Positions 17,210-26,208 of a stretch of 64,000 nt of DNA are shown in pieces. The stretch comes from JBMONI01 sp049324575 (GTDB lineage Bacteria; Omnitrophota; Omnitrophia; Omnitrophales; Aquincolibacteriaceae). Positions within the stretch are counted from its first letter, which is position 1, and every line of letters starts with the position of its first letter. The stretch is taken from the NCBI GenBank assembly GCA_049324575.1, contig JBMONI010000007.1, positions 1 to 64,000 of the forward strand, read 5' to 3'. Under the pieces are notes generated by a model. The model was not told the origin of the DNA. It saw nothing but the letters and a program-made list of their open reading frames with translations, and searched no databases. Both the position numbers and the translations under genes were made by a program.

Positions 17210-19152
17210 AGGATCGCCTCGAGACGCTTCTTCAGCGCATTCCGTTCTTCGGCCATCAGACGCCCCCAATCGATGCGGCCCTCGGCCTTTTCGAGATCCC
17301 CTTCCAGGGTTTCCGAGCTGGAAAAGATAGCCGCCTCGCGTTCGTGAAGGATCCGGTGGAACCGGTAATGCTTTGAGGAAAGCCCCTTCTTGGGAAAGGT
17401 CAGGACCATGACTTTTTTCCGGGCCGCGATCGCTTCGGAGACCATCGAAATGCTGTCTTCGGTCACAAGGATCTGATCAGCGATCGTCATGAGTCCTCCG
17501 GCGATCTCGGGGCTGGGATCCTCGGAAGCAATCACGAGCAGTTCGCATCCTTTCCATTGAGGATACCCGGCCTTCAGGAACCTCTCGATCCCTTCAGGGG
17601 TCCGACGCGACGTAGAGATCGCATAATGCGCCCCTTTTTTCTTGGCATGCCGCTCCAGAATGGTGATGAGCTTTTCGATTTCTCCGAGATCGAGACTGAA
17701 ATTGCGTGTTTGCCCTCCCAGGAAAACCGCCGTCTTAACGGGATGGCCGGTCCGGAGCCGCCGGCTCACGAGCGTAGCGTCCGAACGGGCTTTGGCGGGA
17801 TCGGACAAGCTCGGCGTGATCAAGGTCCGAAAATGTTCCCGTGGGATCCGGCCGTGGTCATGCGCCGGAATGACCGCAAGATCATATTTGAACAGATCGT
17901 AGGGAAAACTCGGCTTCATCAACACGATGCTTTTGGCGCAAGACTCCTTGGCGAGGCAACGGTTCAGGGGAACAAGCGAAGCCCCGGCCGAGATCACAAA
18001 ATCAGCTCGCGTATTTCGCAGAGCGTCTGCGCACGACGGCTCTAAAAAAAACCGGAGACATCCGAGACGTCCCTGGATCCAGGGCATCATGAAAAAAGCC
18101 CAGGTATAAAAAAACTTCTGATGCCACGGTGACCGAAAACGCACCGTTTGCGCGTCGATCGTATATTCCATCCCTTCGCGGCCATGCTGCTCACGGACCT
18201 CCCGCAGAACGTCAGCCAGAGCTTCAGACTGTTTTTCATGTCCGCGTTTTCCGTCCGAAAGGACCAGGATCTGTTTTGTCCACGAATACTTCCACCGCTT
18301 GCTCCCCCATAACCAATGGTCCGGATACTCGTGAATGATCGCTTCAAGACCGTCGAGATAACGCCGAATCGCCGGGGCGATATCGGATTCGACATCCCCG
18401 CTCTTCCCGCATCGGATCGCCTCGCCGATCCGGATCTCGTGCCGCCCGTCCGGAAGCCGGACATCATAACAAGGAAGGATCGGACTTCCCGATCGCCGGG
18501 CCATTTCAAAGGCCCCCGTAGGAACTGTCGTCTTTCGTCCAAAGAAATGGGCCAGAATACCTCCGAACTTCCCGGCATCCTGATCCCCAAGCAGGCCGAC
18601 GAGTTCTCCTTTTTTCAGCGCCCGATACAATCCGCGCACCCCCATGCCCCGCGTCACCGCGACCGATCCGTGGCTTTGGCGAAGCCGGTTCAGCATATCG
18701 TTCAGCCGGACGTCCTCCTGGTTCCTGGCCAGCACATAGATCGGTTTTCCGATCAGACTGGACACGATCTGAAGGAGTTCCCAATTGCCGAAGTGCGCGG
18801 TCAGAAGAACAACCCCGCGTCCTTCCTCGACCGCTTGGAAAAACCTTTCTCGATGCTGCGCTACCACATGGCTTTCGACATAAGCCGGACTCAGCGACGG
18901 AAAACGGATGATTTCCATCCCGGTTTTCGCGAGATTCCGGAAATGTCGGCGGATGATCCCCCACCGTTCTTTTTCGCTGTAACGGTCCCCAAAAGCGGCC
19001 TTCAGGTCCGCATAGGCGTTCCGTTTCCGTTTATTCAAGAGGAAAGCCAGATCTCCCGCCAGGTCCCCCAGGGCCAGCGCCCAACGCGCCGGAAGCCGGG
19101 CGCAGAGGTCCGACAGCAGATAAATAGCCCAGTAGAGGATTTGATTCGTCAA
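17206..19152 (-). CDS. Fusion of an LpxL-type acyltransferase and an ELM1-like domain
   Basis: The product has 648 residues. Residues about 1-295 are a lipid A acyltransferase: HxxxxE in TAHFGNWELLQ, GLLGDQDAGKFGGILAHFFG, and DHWLWGSKRWKYSW. Residues about 300-645 resemble the ELM1 (mitochondrial fission) family found in LPS-making bacteria: ILVLSDGKRGHEKQSEALA, PAHDHGRIP, TAVFLGGQTRNFSL, TEDSISMVSEAIA. ELM1-like proteins look like GT-B glycosyltransferases, so the second half may modify lipid A or core; this is inference. It overlaps lpxK and the GT4-GT9 gene by 4 bp each. Confidence 0.82.
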   Translation of the reverse strand: MTNQILYWAIYLLSDLCARLPARWALALGDLAGDLAFLLNKRKRNAYADLKAAFGDRYSEKERWGIIRRHFRNLAKTGMEIIRFPSLSPAYVESHVVAQHRERFFQAVEEGRGVVLLTAHFGNWELLQIVSSLIGKPIYVLARNQEDVRLNDMLNRLRQSHGSVAVTRGMGVRGLYRALKKGELVGLLGDQDAGKFGGILAHFFGRKTTVPTGAFEMARRSGSPILPCYDVRLPDGRHEIRIGEAIRCGKSGDVESDIAPAIRRYLDGLEAIIHEYPDHWLWGSKRWKYSWTKQILVLSDGKRGHEKQSEALADVLREVREQHGREGMEYTIDAQTVRFRSPWHQKFFYTWAFFMMPWIQGRLGCLRFFLEPSCADALRNTRADFVISAGASLVPLNRCLAKESCAKSIVLMKPSFPYDLFKYDLAVIPAHDHGRIPREHFRTLITPSLSDPAKARSDATLVSRRLRTGHPVKTAVFLGGQTRNFSLDLGEIEKLITILERHAKKKGAHYAISTSRRTPEGIERFLKAGYPQWKGCELLVIASEDPSPEIAGGLMTIADQILVTEDSISMVSEAIAARKKVMVLTFPKKGLSSKHYRFHRILHEREAAIFSSSETLEGDLEKAEGRIDWGRLMAEERNALKKRLEAIL

Positions 19153-20198
19153 CGCCGTACTCCCAAAAGCCTCATCAGCTTGTCGTTTAAAATATCCTCA
19201 CCGTAGGCCATGCGAAGCCGCGTCGCGAGGATCAGCGGGTTCAAGATCTTGGTGATGGGTTCGGAGCACCGGTAAAAATCTTTTTCCGTCGTAATGATGT
19301 CCTCTATATCCGCGGAAACGCTGACCCGCTTGATCTCCCGGAGCTCTTCTTCCGAATAAACATGATGATCGGTAAATTCAAAGTTCCGGACCGGCCGGAT
19401 CTGATGCCGGGCCAGGAGCAGCTGAAACGAAGTCGGCGTCCCGACCGCAGAGAACGTCGTCACGCGCTCATGCTGCAGGCTTTGGAGCGAGACCCGTTTG
19501 CGGCGGTCGGCCCGGTAGAAGAAAAGCGGGTCGAGGAAGGATTCGACGAGTCCCGCATGCGGGGCGAGTTTTCGGATCTTCTCGCGCAAGGATTCCAGAC
19601 CGTTTTGATCGACCAGATTTCCGTGCGAAAGCACGATCAGATCCGCCCGCTTCAACTGCGCAACGGATTCACGCAGCGTGCCCCGGGGGATGAGTTGGCC
19701 GTTCCCGAACGGGTTTAAGGCATTGACGACCACGATCTCAAGGTCTCTCTCGATCGGCCAATGTTGCATCCCGTCGTCGAGGATCGCCACATCAATCTTG
19801 CGGTTCTGCAAGATGTCCTCGGCGACCTTCACACGGTCTTTTCCCGCTCCAACCACGACTTGCGGCAGATGATGGCGCATTTGCTCGATCTCCTCGCGGC
19901 TGTAGCCACGCGACAGGACCAGCGGGGTCCGGTGGGTCTCGGAAATCCGCCGGGCAAGATACTCGACAAGCGGCGTCTTCCCCGCTCCTCCCCAGGTCAG
20001 ATTGCCGACACTGATCACGGGGAACGGAAAACGCTTCCGGGGGAATATTTTCCTGGCGTAGGCCGCACGCACCGCCCCCACCCCGGCTCCATAGAAAGCG
20101 CTGGCCGCGCAAAGCAAAGGAGCGGCCACGGCAGCCCTTTTCCCGCATACGCGGTCTTCAGCGAGAAGTCGAAAATAGGTCTTGATTGATTCCAGCAT
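19149..20198 (-). CDS. lpxK: Tetraacyldisaccharide 4'-kinase
   Basis: The product has 349 residues. The start at 20198 (MLESIKTYF) has AAAGGA upstream. LpxK phosphorylates the 4' position of the lipid A precursor at the inner membrane. The P-loop is GNLTWGGAGKTPLVEYLAR, preceded by a hydrophobic N-terminal segment. LSRGYSRE and VAILDDGMQHWPIERDLEIV are the family's second and third blocks. The gene overlaps waaA by 41 bp, so the two are translationally coupled. Confidence 0.94.
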   Translation of the reverse strand: MLESIKTYFRLLAEDRVCGKRAAVAAPLLCAASAFYGAGVGAVRAAYARKIFPRKRFPFPVISVGNLTWGGAGKTPLVEYLARRISETHRTPLVLSRGYSREEIEQMRHHLPQVVVGAGKDRVKVAEDILQNRKIDVAILDDGMQHWPIERDLEIVVVNALNPFGNGQLIPRGTLRESVAQLKRADLIVLSHGNLVDQNGLESLREKIRKLAPHAGLVESFLDPLFFYRADRRKRVSLQSLQHERVTTFSAVGTPTSFQLLLARHQIRPVRNFEFTDHHVYSEEELREIKRVSVSADIEDIITTEKDFYRCSEPITKILNPLILATRLRMAYGEDILNDKLMRLLGVRR

Positions 20199-21507
20199 GA
20201 TGGATCCTTTCTTTTTGCGGGCCGGATCGGAAAAAATTTCCAAGCCATGCGAGATGCCGTTCGGTCGCGCCGCGAAGCCCAAGCACGATCTGCTGTGCCT
20301 TCTGACCCAGCATCCGGCATTCCTCGGGGTAGCCTAAAAGCCGCCGAAGCGCGAAAGCCAGCTGCGCCTCATCGCGCACCAGCACGGCCCCGCCTTCCTG
20401 GTCCAGGACCCGGTAGATATTCTCGAAATTCGCGACATACGGACCGTGAATAACCGGCACGCAATGCACCGCGGGTTCGATCGGGTTCTGGCCTCCATGA
20501 CGGATCAAGCTCCCGCCGACGAACGCCACATCAGCGATGGCATAGATCTTCTTCAAAATGCCCATTTGGTTAAGAATCAGAACTTGAAAAGGCTCTGGAG
20601 AACTTGCTTCCGAGCTAAGTTTGGCGGACACGCCACGTTTTTTAAGATCACTCAGGATCTTCGGCACCCGGTCGATATGACGCGGAGCGATCAGAAGTTT
20701 TAGGAACGGCTGTTCACCGGCCAACGAAGCGAAAACCCTTTGCGCGATCCGCTCCTCTCCCGCATGCGTGCTTCCGACGATCCAAATACGGTCCTGCTCG
20801 GAAAAACCGTACTCTTTCCGCATCGCCTGCCGTTCGCGAGCCCCGACCGGCGTTTCATCGACATTGTCAAATTTCATGTTGCCGATCACATGGACTTTTT
20901 CGCTCGCAAAACCGATCGAGCGAAAGCGTTCTGCGTCCTGTTCGGTCTGGGCGAGCACAAAACAGAACGAATCCCACAGCGAACGGAAAAACCATCGTCC
21001 GCGGCCGTAACGGCGGGTAGAACGCTGGGACAACCGCCCGTTCAGGATGCCGACCGGCACCCGGACCCGCCGGGCTTCGGCAAGCAGGTTCGGCCAGATC
21101 TCGGTCTCCATGAGCAGCAGACATTCCGGATCCAGCGCCTCAAAGAAACGGCGGACACAGAAGGTCAGGTCGAACGGAAAATAGCAGACACAGACCCGCG
21201 GGCCCGCAAAACGCAGGGCCATTTTCTGGCCGGTCGGGGTTACCGTGGTCAGGACCAAGGTCACGTCTTGAAACTTTTCCAGAAACCGGCAAATGAATTT
21301 CTCGGCCGCAAGGACTTCCCCCACGCTCACGGCATGAAGCCAAACGATCCGCTTCCCGAGCAGCGCTTCCCGGAAATCCTTATTGAAGATCCCGAGACGG
21401 TCCTTGAGCAAACGGCGCCGATCTTCCGCCCCTTGAAGGCGCATGAGAAAAAAAGGCAGATAAAAGACGGCGAACCCCAAAAAAGCAAGATTGTAAAGAA
21501 AGACCAT
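20158..21507 (-). CDS. waaA: 3-deoxy-D-manno-octulosonic acid (Kdo) transferase
   Basis: The product has 449 residues. ATG 21507 is preceded by GAGGTGACAGGG. The N-terminal membrane anchor (FLYNLAFLGFAVFYLPFFLM) is followed by the Kdo transferase core: WLHAVSVGEVLAAEKF, TTVTPTGQKMA, LLMETEIWPNLLAEAR, NGRLSQRSTRRYGR, and the C-terminal FVGGSLIRHGGQNPIEPA. It transfers Kdo from CMP-Kdo to lipid IVA, using the product of the kdsD/kdsA/kdsB genes further downstream. How many Kdo residues it adds is not evident. Confidence 0.95.
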   Translation of the reverse strand: MVFLYNLAFLGFAVFYLPFFLMRLQGAEDRRRLLKDRLGIFNKDFREALLGKRIVWLHAVSVGEVLAAEKFICRFLEKFQDVTLVLTTVTPTGQKMALRFAGPRVCVCYFPFDLTFCVRRFFEALDPECLLLMETEIWPNLLAEARRVRVPVGILNGRLSQRSTRRYGRGRWFFRSLWDSFCFVLAQTEQDAERFRSIGFASEKVHVIGNMKFDNVDETPVGARERQAMRKEYGFSEQDRIWIVGSTHAGEERIAQRVFASLAGEQPFLKLLIAPRHIDRVPKILSDLKKRGVSAKLSSEASSPEPFQVLILNQMGILKKIYAIADVAFVGGSLIRHGGQNPIEPAVHCVPVIHGPYVANFENIYRVLDQEGGAVLVRDEAQLAFALRRLLGYPEECRMLGQKAQQIVLGLRGATERHLAWLGNFFRSGPQKERIHHAGINQDLFSTSR

Positions 21508-21517
21508 CCCTGTCACC

Positions 21518-22399
21518 TCACCCGGCCCTCGGATGCGCCGCTTCATACGCCTCCCGGAGGCGTTTCGTCGATACGTGCGTATAGATCTGCGTCGTCGAAA
21601 GGTTCTGATGCCCCAGCAACTCTTGTACGCTCCGGAGATCCGCCCCGCGATCGAGCATATGGGTCGCAAACGAATGCCGGAGCGTATGCGGAGAAACCTC
21701 TTTGGCAATCCCGACCCGCCGCGTATATTTCAAGATCATACGGCGGATACTACGGTCGGTCAGCCGGCCGCCGAACCGGTTGATAAAGATCGATTTTTTG
21801 TAGCCGGCTGAGGCCCCCCGCGGCGCTTTCTCATTCAGATAATCCTGGATCGCCGTGATCGCGACGCGGCCGACCGGAACGATCCGTTCTTTTTTGCCCT
21901 TCCCGCGGACCCGCACCAGACCGCCTCCCAGATCGATATCCTCGTGATTGAGTCCGACCAGTTCGCTGACACGAAGTCCGGAACTGTAGAGCGTTTCCAG
22001 AATGGCTTTGTCCCGCCGTTCTTCCCAATTCTTTTTTGCGGGGGCTTCCAGAAGCCGTTCGATCTCGCCGGCATCCAGAAAAACCGGAAGCCGTTTTTCG
22101 CGCTTGGGGGTCGAAACCATTTGGGCCGGATTGTTCTGAATCCAGTTTTCCCGCGCAAGGTATTTGAAAAAAGACCGAAGGCAGGCGAGGCGGCGCGCGA
22201 CAGTGCTTTTCGAACAGGACCGGGCTTTCAGATGGGCAAGGAAGGACCGGATATCCAGATAGGTCAGCTCCTGGATCCTCTTTTGATGGAGCAGAGCAAA
22301 AAACTCCCTCAGATCGATTTGATAATTCTTGACCGTGTGGGCCGACGCATTTTTCTCGACCTTGAGAAAATTCAGGAATGATTCAACCGCTTTTTCCAT
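21518..22399 (-). CDS. Xer-type tyrosine site-specific recombinase
   Basis: The product is about 293 residues from MEKAVESFL. It has an N-terminal SAM-like core-binding domain (VESFLNFLKVEKNASAHTV) and a C-terminal catalytic domain. The expected catalytic set is visible: Arg in YSSGLRVSELVGL, His-x-x-Arg in HTLRHSFATHML, His in LLGHQNLSTTQ, and nucleophile Tyr in TTQIYTHVS. This is most likely XerC or XerD for chromosome dimer resolution; which one is not decidable here. It is 10 bp upstream of waaA, with no sign of an integrase-type mobile element around it. A TTG nine codons upstream is an alternative start. Confidence 0.9.
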   Translation of the reverse strand: MEKAVESFLNFLKVEKNASAHTVKNYQIDLREFFALLHQKRIQELTYLDIRSFLAHLKARSCSKSTVARRLACLRSFFKYLARENWIQNNPAQMVSTPKREKRLPVFLDAGEIERLLEAPAKKNWEERRDKAILETLYSSGLRVSELVGLNHEDIDLGGGLVRVRGKGKKERIVPVGRVAITAIQDYLNEKAPRGASAGYKKSIFINRFGGRLTDRSIRRMILKYTRRVGIAKEVSPHTLRHSFATHMLDRGADLRSVQELLGHQNLSTTQIYTHVSTKRLREAYEAAHPRAG

Positions 22400-22463
22400 A
22401 CGTGATAGTTTCGAGGATAGACACAAGGCACAACCGGCATCCGGCTTTCAGCACGGCGATGGC

Positions 22464-22673
22464 TTAACCCCCGCCCACGAACCGGACGATCTCGATCTGG
22501 TCCCCCTCGACGATCGCGGTTTTGTCGATCTCGGCACGGCGCACCACGGTCTCATTCCGTTCGACGACCACCGTGTAAGGGTTGACATTCAACGAATCGA
22601 GCAATGCCTTAACCGTTAATCCTTCCTCGATCTTTTTCTCTTCTCCATTGAGTCGGATCTTTACCATAGGCAT
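22464..22673 (-). CDS. ThiS/MoaD-type sulfur carrier protein
   Basis: The 69-residue beta-grasp protein ends in Gly-Gly-Gly, as needed for C-terminal thiocarboxylation. MVKIRLNGEEKKI is the first beta hairpin and VVERNETVVRRAEIDKTAI the central part. The proximal VEGDQIEIVRFVGGG is typical of ThiS (IEIVxxVGGG). It probably delivers sulfur for thiazole synthesis. No thiamine genes are adjacent, so a related sulfur-transfer role is possible. The start could be either of two ATGs, two codons apart. Confidence 0.85.
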   Translation of the reverse strand: MPMVKIRLNGEEKKIEEGLTVKALLDSLNVNPYTVVVERNETVVRRAEIDKTAIVEGDQIEIVRFVGGG

Positions 22674-22811
22674 AAGACCGGGGGTTATTCTAAGCGAAAA
22701 CCTGAAAGCGGCAAAGAAATTTTATCGGACGTTCGGAATTAGGCATCATCGCTACAGTTAGGCCGAAATAAAAAATCTTTCAGGCTCATTTTCTCCTTGA
22801 GAAAACAAAGA

Positions 22812-22844
22812 AAAAGCCCTCTTTCTTTGGGAAAGAGGGCTTTT
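22812..22844. terminator. Bidirectional intrinsic terminator
   Basis: GCCCTCTTTC, loop TTTGG, GAAAGAGGGC forms a 10-bp perfect stem. It is flanked by AAAA on the left and TTTT on the right, so it can work on both strands. It directly follows the RDD-family gene on the minus strand and separates the amino-acid/DprA region from the LPS region. Confidence 0.9.
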
Positions 22845-22860
22845 CGTTGAAACAACCGTT

Positions 22861-23274
22861 TTATCGGACCGTAACGACCGTCGTTTTGGCCCAGCCGTCT
22901 GCGATGCGTCCGCCTTTGGCAAGAAGCGCGATCAGCTCGACGACGTACCCGATCACCAGTACAAAAGGCACCAGCAACAGGATATTGCGAATGACCGCCT
23001 GCACGACCGTCACTTTATCCCCTGTCAGGGAGACGATCTTGATGCCAACCATCGCACGCCCCGGAGAATAAACGACATCCCGGAAGATCAACCACCCGAT
23101 GTTCACCAGAACGAGGATAATGCTGCGCAGAATGTCCGGCACAGCGAACAGGATCAACCCGACCACGATCCCCAGAACGATTGGGATCAAGATCAAATCG
23201 ATCACTCCGGCTGCAAAACGCTTGCCTTTCGAAGCCGGACCCGCCTGCGGTCCTCCTGTAATATTGTCTGCCAT
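22861..23274 (-). CDS. RDD-family small membrane protein
   Basis: The 137-residue protein has three hydrophobic segments: GVIDLILIPIVLGIVVGLIL, IILVLVNIGWLIF and NILLLVPFVLVIGYVVELIA. The RDD-type features are FAAGVIDLILIP near the N-terminus and SPGRAMVGIKIVSLTGDKV in the middle. RDD proteins are poorly understood membrane proteins, some linked to transport. AAAGGAG precedes the ATG with an 8-nt gap. It is separated from dprA by 124 bp and ends at the strong terminator, so it may be transcribed alone. Confidence 0.82.
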   Translation of the reverse strand: MADNITGGPQAGPASKGKRFAAGVIDLILIPIVLGIVVGLILFAVPDILRSIILVLVNIGWLIFRDVVYSPGRAMVGIKIVSLTGDKVTVVQAVIRNILLLVPFVLVIGYVVELIALLAKGGRIADGWAKTTVVTVR

Positions 23275-23398
23275 GATTTGATGCTCCTTTCAGATTAAGT
23301 TCGAACGATGACAGTCGCGATATCATACACTAACCCCGTAATCCATGTATAGCAAAAATTCAAAAAACCGCTCAAAAAGGATCCCCCGACATATCCTG

Positions 23399-24556
23399 CT
23401 AGCAAAGCTCATATTTTCCGTCTTTCCGGCGGCGAATCTTCCCCTGCAACTCCCATTCGATGAGCAATCCGGCAAGTTTTCCGGCCGAATACCCTGACCG
23501 CTCCAGGATCCCCTCAAAATCCGAAGGCTCTTTCTCTAGACCTCTGATTTCAGAAGAAAGAACCTTCGCTTCCGCAAACTCCCCTTCCGGCCCAGGCGAG
23601 GAGGGCCCCTCCCCGGCGGGGATCCCGGAACCGGTTTCCGCATTCAGATTTTCTTCGGATGATTTCGGACGATGTATTAAAGACCGCACTCCTTGAGCCA
23701 GCGCGAACAAAATGTCCTCCGAAGACTCAGCAAGCGCGGCCCCTTCTTTGATCAAACGATTCGTTCCCCGGGACGTGAATTGATCCACCGGGCCCGGAAG
23801 AGCAAAAACCTCCCGGCCCTGCTCGGCCGCTTCACGCGCAGTGATCAACGAGCCGCTCCTCGAATGCGCTTCGATCACGACCACCCCTAAAGCCAATCCC
23901 GCGATAATACGATTGCGCCGCGGGAAATTCCGCGCCAGCGGATCGGTCCCGAGCGGATATTCCGTGATCACCGCGCCTCTTTCGCTGAGACGCCGCGCCA
24001 AAGCTTCGTTCTCGCGCGGGTAACAGCGGTCGATCCCGGAACCCAGAACCGCCAAAGTCCGCCCGTACGGGACTTCGAGGGCGCCCTCATGCGCGGCCTG
24101 ATCGATCCCTTTGGCGAGACCTGAAACCACGGTGATCCCCGCCTGCGCCAGTTCATGCGAAAAAACACGCGCATGCCTCAGCCCGTAAAAACTCGCATGC
24201 CGGGCCCCTACGATCGCGACCGCAGCCGTATCGCTGCCCAGGATCTCTCCGAGAACATAGAGAACAAGCGGAGGGTCCGCAATTTCCTTCAAAAGAAGCG
24301 GGAAGTCCTGATCAAAAAGAAAGACGGGACGGCAACCCAGCGACCGACATTTTTCCATTTCCAAACCGGGATCGAAGATCTTAAGACAAGCCTCGAGCGC
24401 CGCCCTTTTTCCCGCGAGATCCTCCGCTTGGATCCTGGAAAGGACCCCTGAAGGGGGAATCCCCTCCTGAAAAAAAGGATAGACCCATCGCCCGGTAAGA
24501 TAAGGATGGTTCAGGACAAGCAAAGCATGACGATCGGCTTCATCGAAAGCGCTCAT
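23399..24556 (-). CDS. dprA: DNA-processing protein DprA (Smf)
   Basis: The 385-residue protein protects incoming single-stranded DNA and loads RecA during natural transformation. The Rossmann-like core carries VAIVGARHASFYG, VSGLAKGIDQAAHEGAL, LGSGIDRCYPRENEAL, YPLGTDPLARNFPRRNRII and VIEAHSRSGSLITAREA. A linker of about 60 residues leads to a C-terminal winged-helix region (FEGILERSGYSAGKLAGLLI). It lies downstream of aroB in the run that also encodes a prepilin peptidase, so two competence-related functions share this cluster. Confidence 0.95.
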   Translation of the reverse strand: MSAFDEADRHALLVLNHPYLTGRWVYPFFQEGIPPSGVLSRIQAEDLAGKRAALEACLKIFDPGLEMEKCRSLGCRPVFLFDQDFPLLLKEIADPPLVLYVLGEILGSDTAAVAIVGARHASFYGLRHARVFSHELAQAGITVVSGLAKGIDQAAHEGALEVPYGRTLAVLGSGIDRCYPRENEALARRLSERGAVITEYPLGTDPLARNFPRRNRIIAGLALGVVVIEAHSRSGSLITAREAAEQGREVFALPGPVDQFTSRGTNRLIKEGAALAESSEDILFALAQGVRSLIHRPKSSEENLNAETGSGIPAGEGPSSPGPEGEFAEAKVLSSEIRGLEKEPSDFEGILERSGYSAGKLAGLLIEWELQGKIRRRKDGKYELC

Positions 24557-24583
24557 GGGATCTTTCCTCCTTCCGGAGGAAGC

Positions 24584-25699
24584 CTAGCACGAGGAAAGGA
24601 TCGCTTGGAGGGCTTTTCGGACCTGCAATAACGGGATATCGGTTTTTATTAGGGTTTTCCCTATCCGCATGGGGAGCACAAACCTCAACCGTCCATAATT
24701 CTTCTTTTTATCATGGACCATGGCCCGAAGGACCCGGTCGATCTTCCGGACCAGCGTCTTCCTGGCCACCGGCAAACCCAAGCCCTGCAAAAGGGCCTTT
24801 TGACGGATCTCCGAAACCGCAGGAAAGATCCCGCTCAGGACCGCAAGACGGGCCGCCGCGATCATCCCCAGGGAAACGGCTTCCCCATGCGAAAGCCCGC
24901 GGTAAGCCGTGATCTTTTCCAGCGCATGCCCGAAGGTATGCCCGTAATTGAGGATCATCCGTTCACCGGTCTCTTCCCGCTCATCACGGCTGACGATCCC
25001 CGCTTTGATCGAGGCGGAACACGCCACGATCTTTTCGAGAACCGCGGGATCCCGGTTCAGGACCGCGGCCTTTCGGGCCTCGAGAAAACGGAAAAGCGCC
25101 GCATCGCGGATCACCCCATATTTGACGACTTCGGCAAGCGACGCACGGTATTCACGGGGCGGAAGGCTCCGGAGCACGGCGGTATCGGAGATCACGGCGA
25201 CCGGCGGATAAAAAGAGCCGACAAGGTTCTTCCCTTCCGCAAGATTGATGCCCGTCTTCCCTCCGATCGCGCTATCGACCTGCGCCAGCAAGGTCGTCGC
25301 AACATTCAAAAAAGGCACGCCCCGGAGATACGTCGATGCACAAAAAGCGGTCAGGTCCCCGACCACACCGCCGCCCAGCGCAAGCATCGCATCCCGCCGC
25401 TCAAACCCATGCGACAGAAGGACACGGTGCAGCCGGAAAAGGTGCCGTTCGGATTTTGCGATTTCCCCGTTCGGGACCTCGCAGGAAAAAACGCGGTAAC
25501 CCGCGCGGCGCAGAGACTCCGCAAGCGGCCGGGCATAGAGCCTCCCGACAGGCCGTTGGGTCACAATGAGAATCTTCCGTCCCGGCCCAACCGGCGCCCC
25601 GCGAAGAGCGCGGATCAGGCGCCCCGCCTGCCGAAGGAGTCCCCGGCCGATCAGGACCGGATAAGCGCCCCGCGAACTTCGGACCATGATCTTCTTCAC
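24584..25699 (-). CDS. aroB: 3-dehydroquinate synthase
   Basis: The product has 371 residues. GTG 25699 is favoured because GGGAGG lies just upstream and the GTGA overlap couples it to aroK; ATG 25687 is an alternative. The enzyme converts DAHP to 3-dehydroquinate with NAD+ and a divalent metal. Motifs are LALGGGVVGDLTAFCASTYL, VPTTLLAQ-type FLNVATTLLAQVDSAIGGKT, LAEVVKYGVI, and metal ligands in LNYGHTFGHALEK. Second step of the shikimate pathway; aroK, aroC and aroE are next to it. Confidence 0.95.
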   Translation of the reverse strand: MKKIMVRSSRGAYPVLIGRGLLRQAGRLIRALRGAPVGPGRKILIVTQRPVGRLYARPLAESLRRAGYRVFSCEVPNGEIAKSERHLFRLHRVLLSHGFERRDAMLALGGGVVGDLTAFCASTYLRGVPFLNVATTLLAQVDSAIGGKTGINLAEGKNLVGSFYPPVAVISDTAVLRSLPPREYRASLAEVVKYGVIRDAALFRFLEARKAAVLNRDPAVLEKIVACSASIKAGIVSRDEREETGERMILNYGHTFGHALEKITAYRGLSHGEAVSLGMIAAARLAVLSGIFPAVSEIRQKALLQGLGLPVARKTLVRKIDRVLRAMVHDKKKNYGRLRFVLPMRIGKTLIKTDIPLLQVRKALQAILSSC

Positions 25700-26208
25700 T
25701 TTTTTCCTCCCAACATTCCGTAAAGCTCCCGGGCCACTTCGGCACCGCTTCTTCCATCCGTCAGAATTTTTAGGCTGCAAGCCGACTCATAGAGTTTTTT
25801 GCGCGAAAGCAGGATCTTTTCAAGTTCGGCTTTGGGATTCGGCTTCTTGAGAAGCGGCCGGTCCTTGGCCAAGCGGACCCTTTGCCACAGCGTTTCAAGC
25901 GAAGTCTCGAGATAGATCACGATCCCCGTTTTTTTCATAAGATGCACATTGGCTTCGCGAAGGATCACTCCGCCGCCGGTCGCGACCACAAGATCCGATC
26001 GGGCCGCCATGCGTTCAAGCCAGCGGGATTCCAAGTCACGGAAATAAGCCTCACCGCTCTCCGCAAAGATCGCATTGATCGACCGTTTTTCGTTCTGAGC
26101 GATCTCCCGGTCAAGGTCCGTCACCCCCCGGCCCGCGAGGCCGGCAAGTGCCGCTGCGGTCACGGATTTCCCGGACCCCATCATGCCGGTCAGGTACCAA
26201 TTATTCAT
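25696..26208 (-). CDS. aroK: Shikimate kinase
   Basis: This 170-residue P-loop kinase phosphorylates shikimate with ATP. Walker A is GMMGSGKSVTAAALAG (residues about 8-23). The shikimate-binding DxD/R region is VTDLDREIAQ, with ESRWLERM downstream and VATGGGVILREANV as the GGG shikimate motif. The lid region is RVRLAKDRPLLKK. Full length for the family. It overlaps aroC by 8 bp and aroB by 4 bp. Confidence 0.94.
   Translation of the reverse strand: MNNWYLTGMMGSGKSVTAAALAGLAGRGVTDLDREIAQNEKRSINAIFAESGEAYFRDLESRWLERMAARSDLVVATGGGVILREANVHLMKKTGIVIYLETSLETLWQRVRLAKDRPLLKKPNPKAELEKILLSRKKLYESACSLKILTDGRSGAEVARELYGMLGGKK

Noticed and set aside
21518..22399. Integrase of a mobile element or att site
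   Set aside because: The gene sits tightly in an LPS operon, has housekeeping Xer length, and has no tRNA or direct repeats around it.
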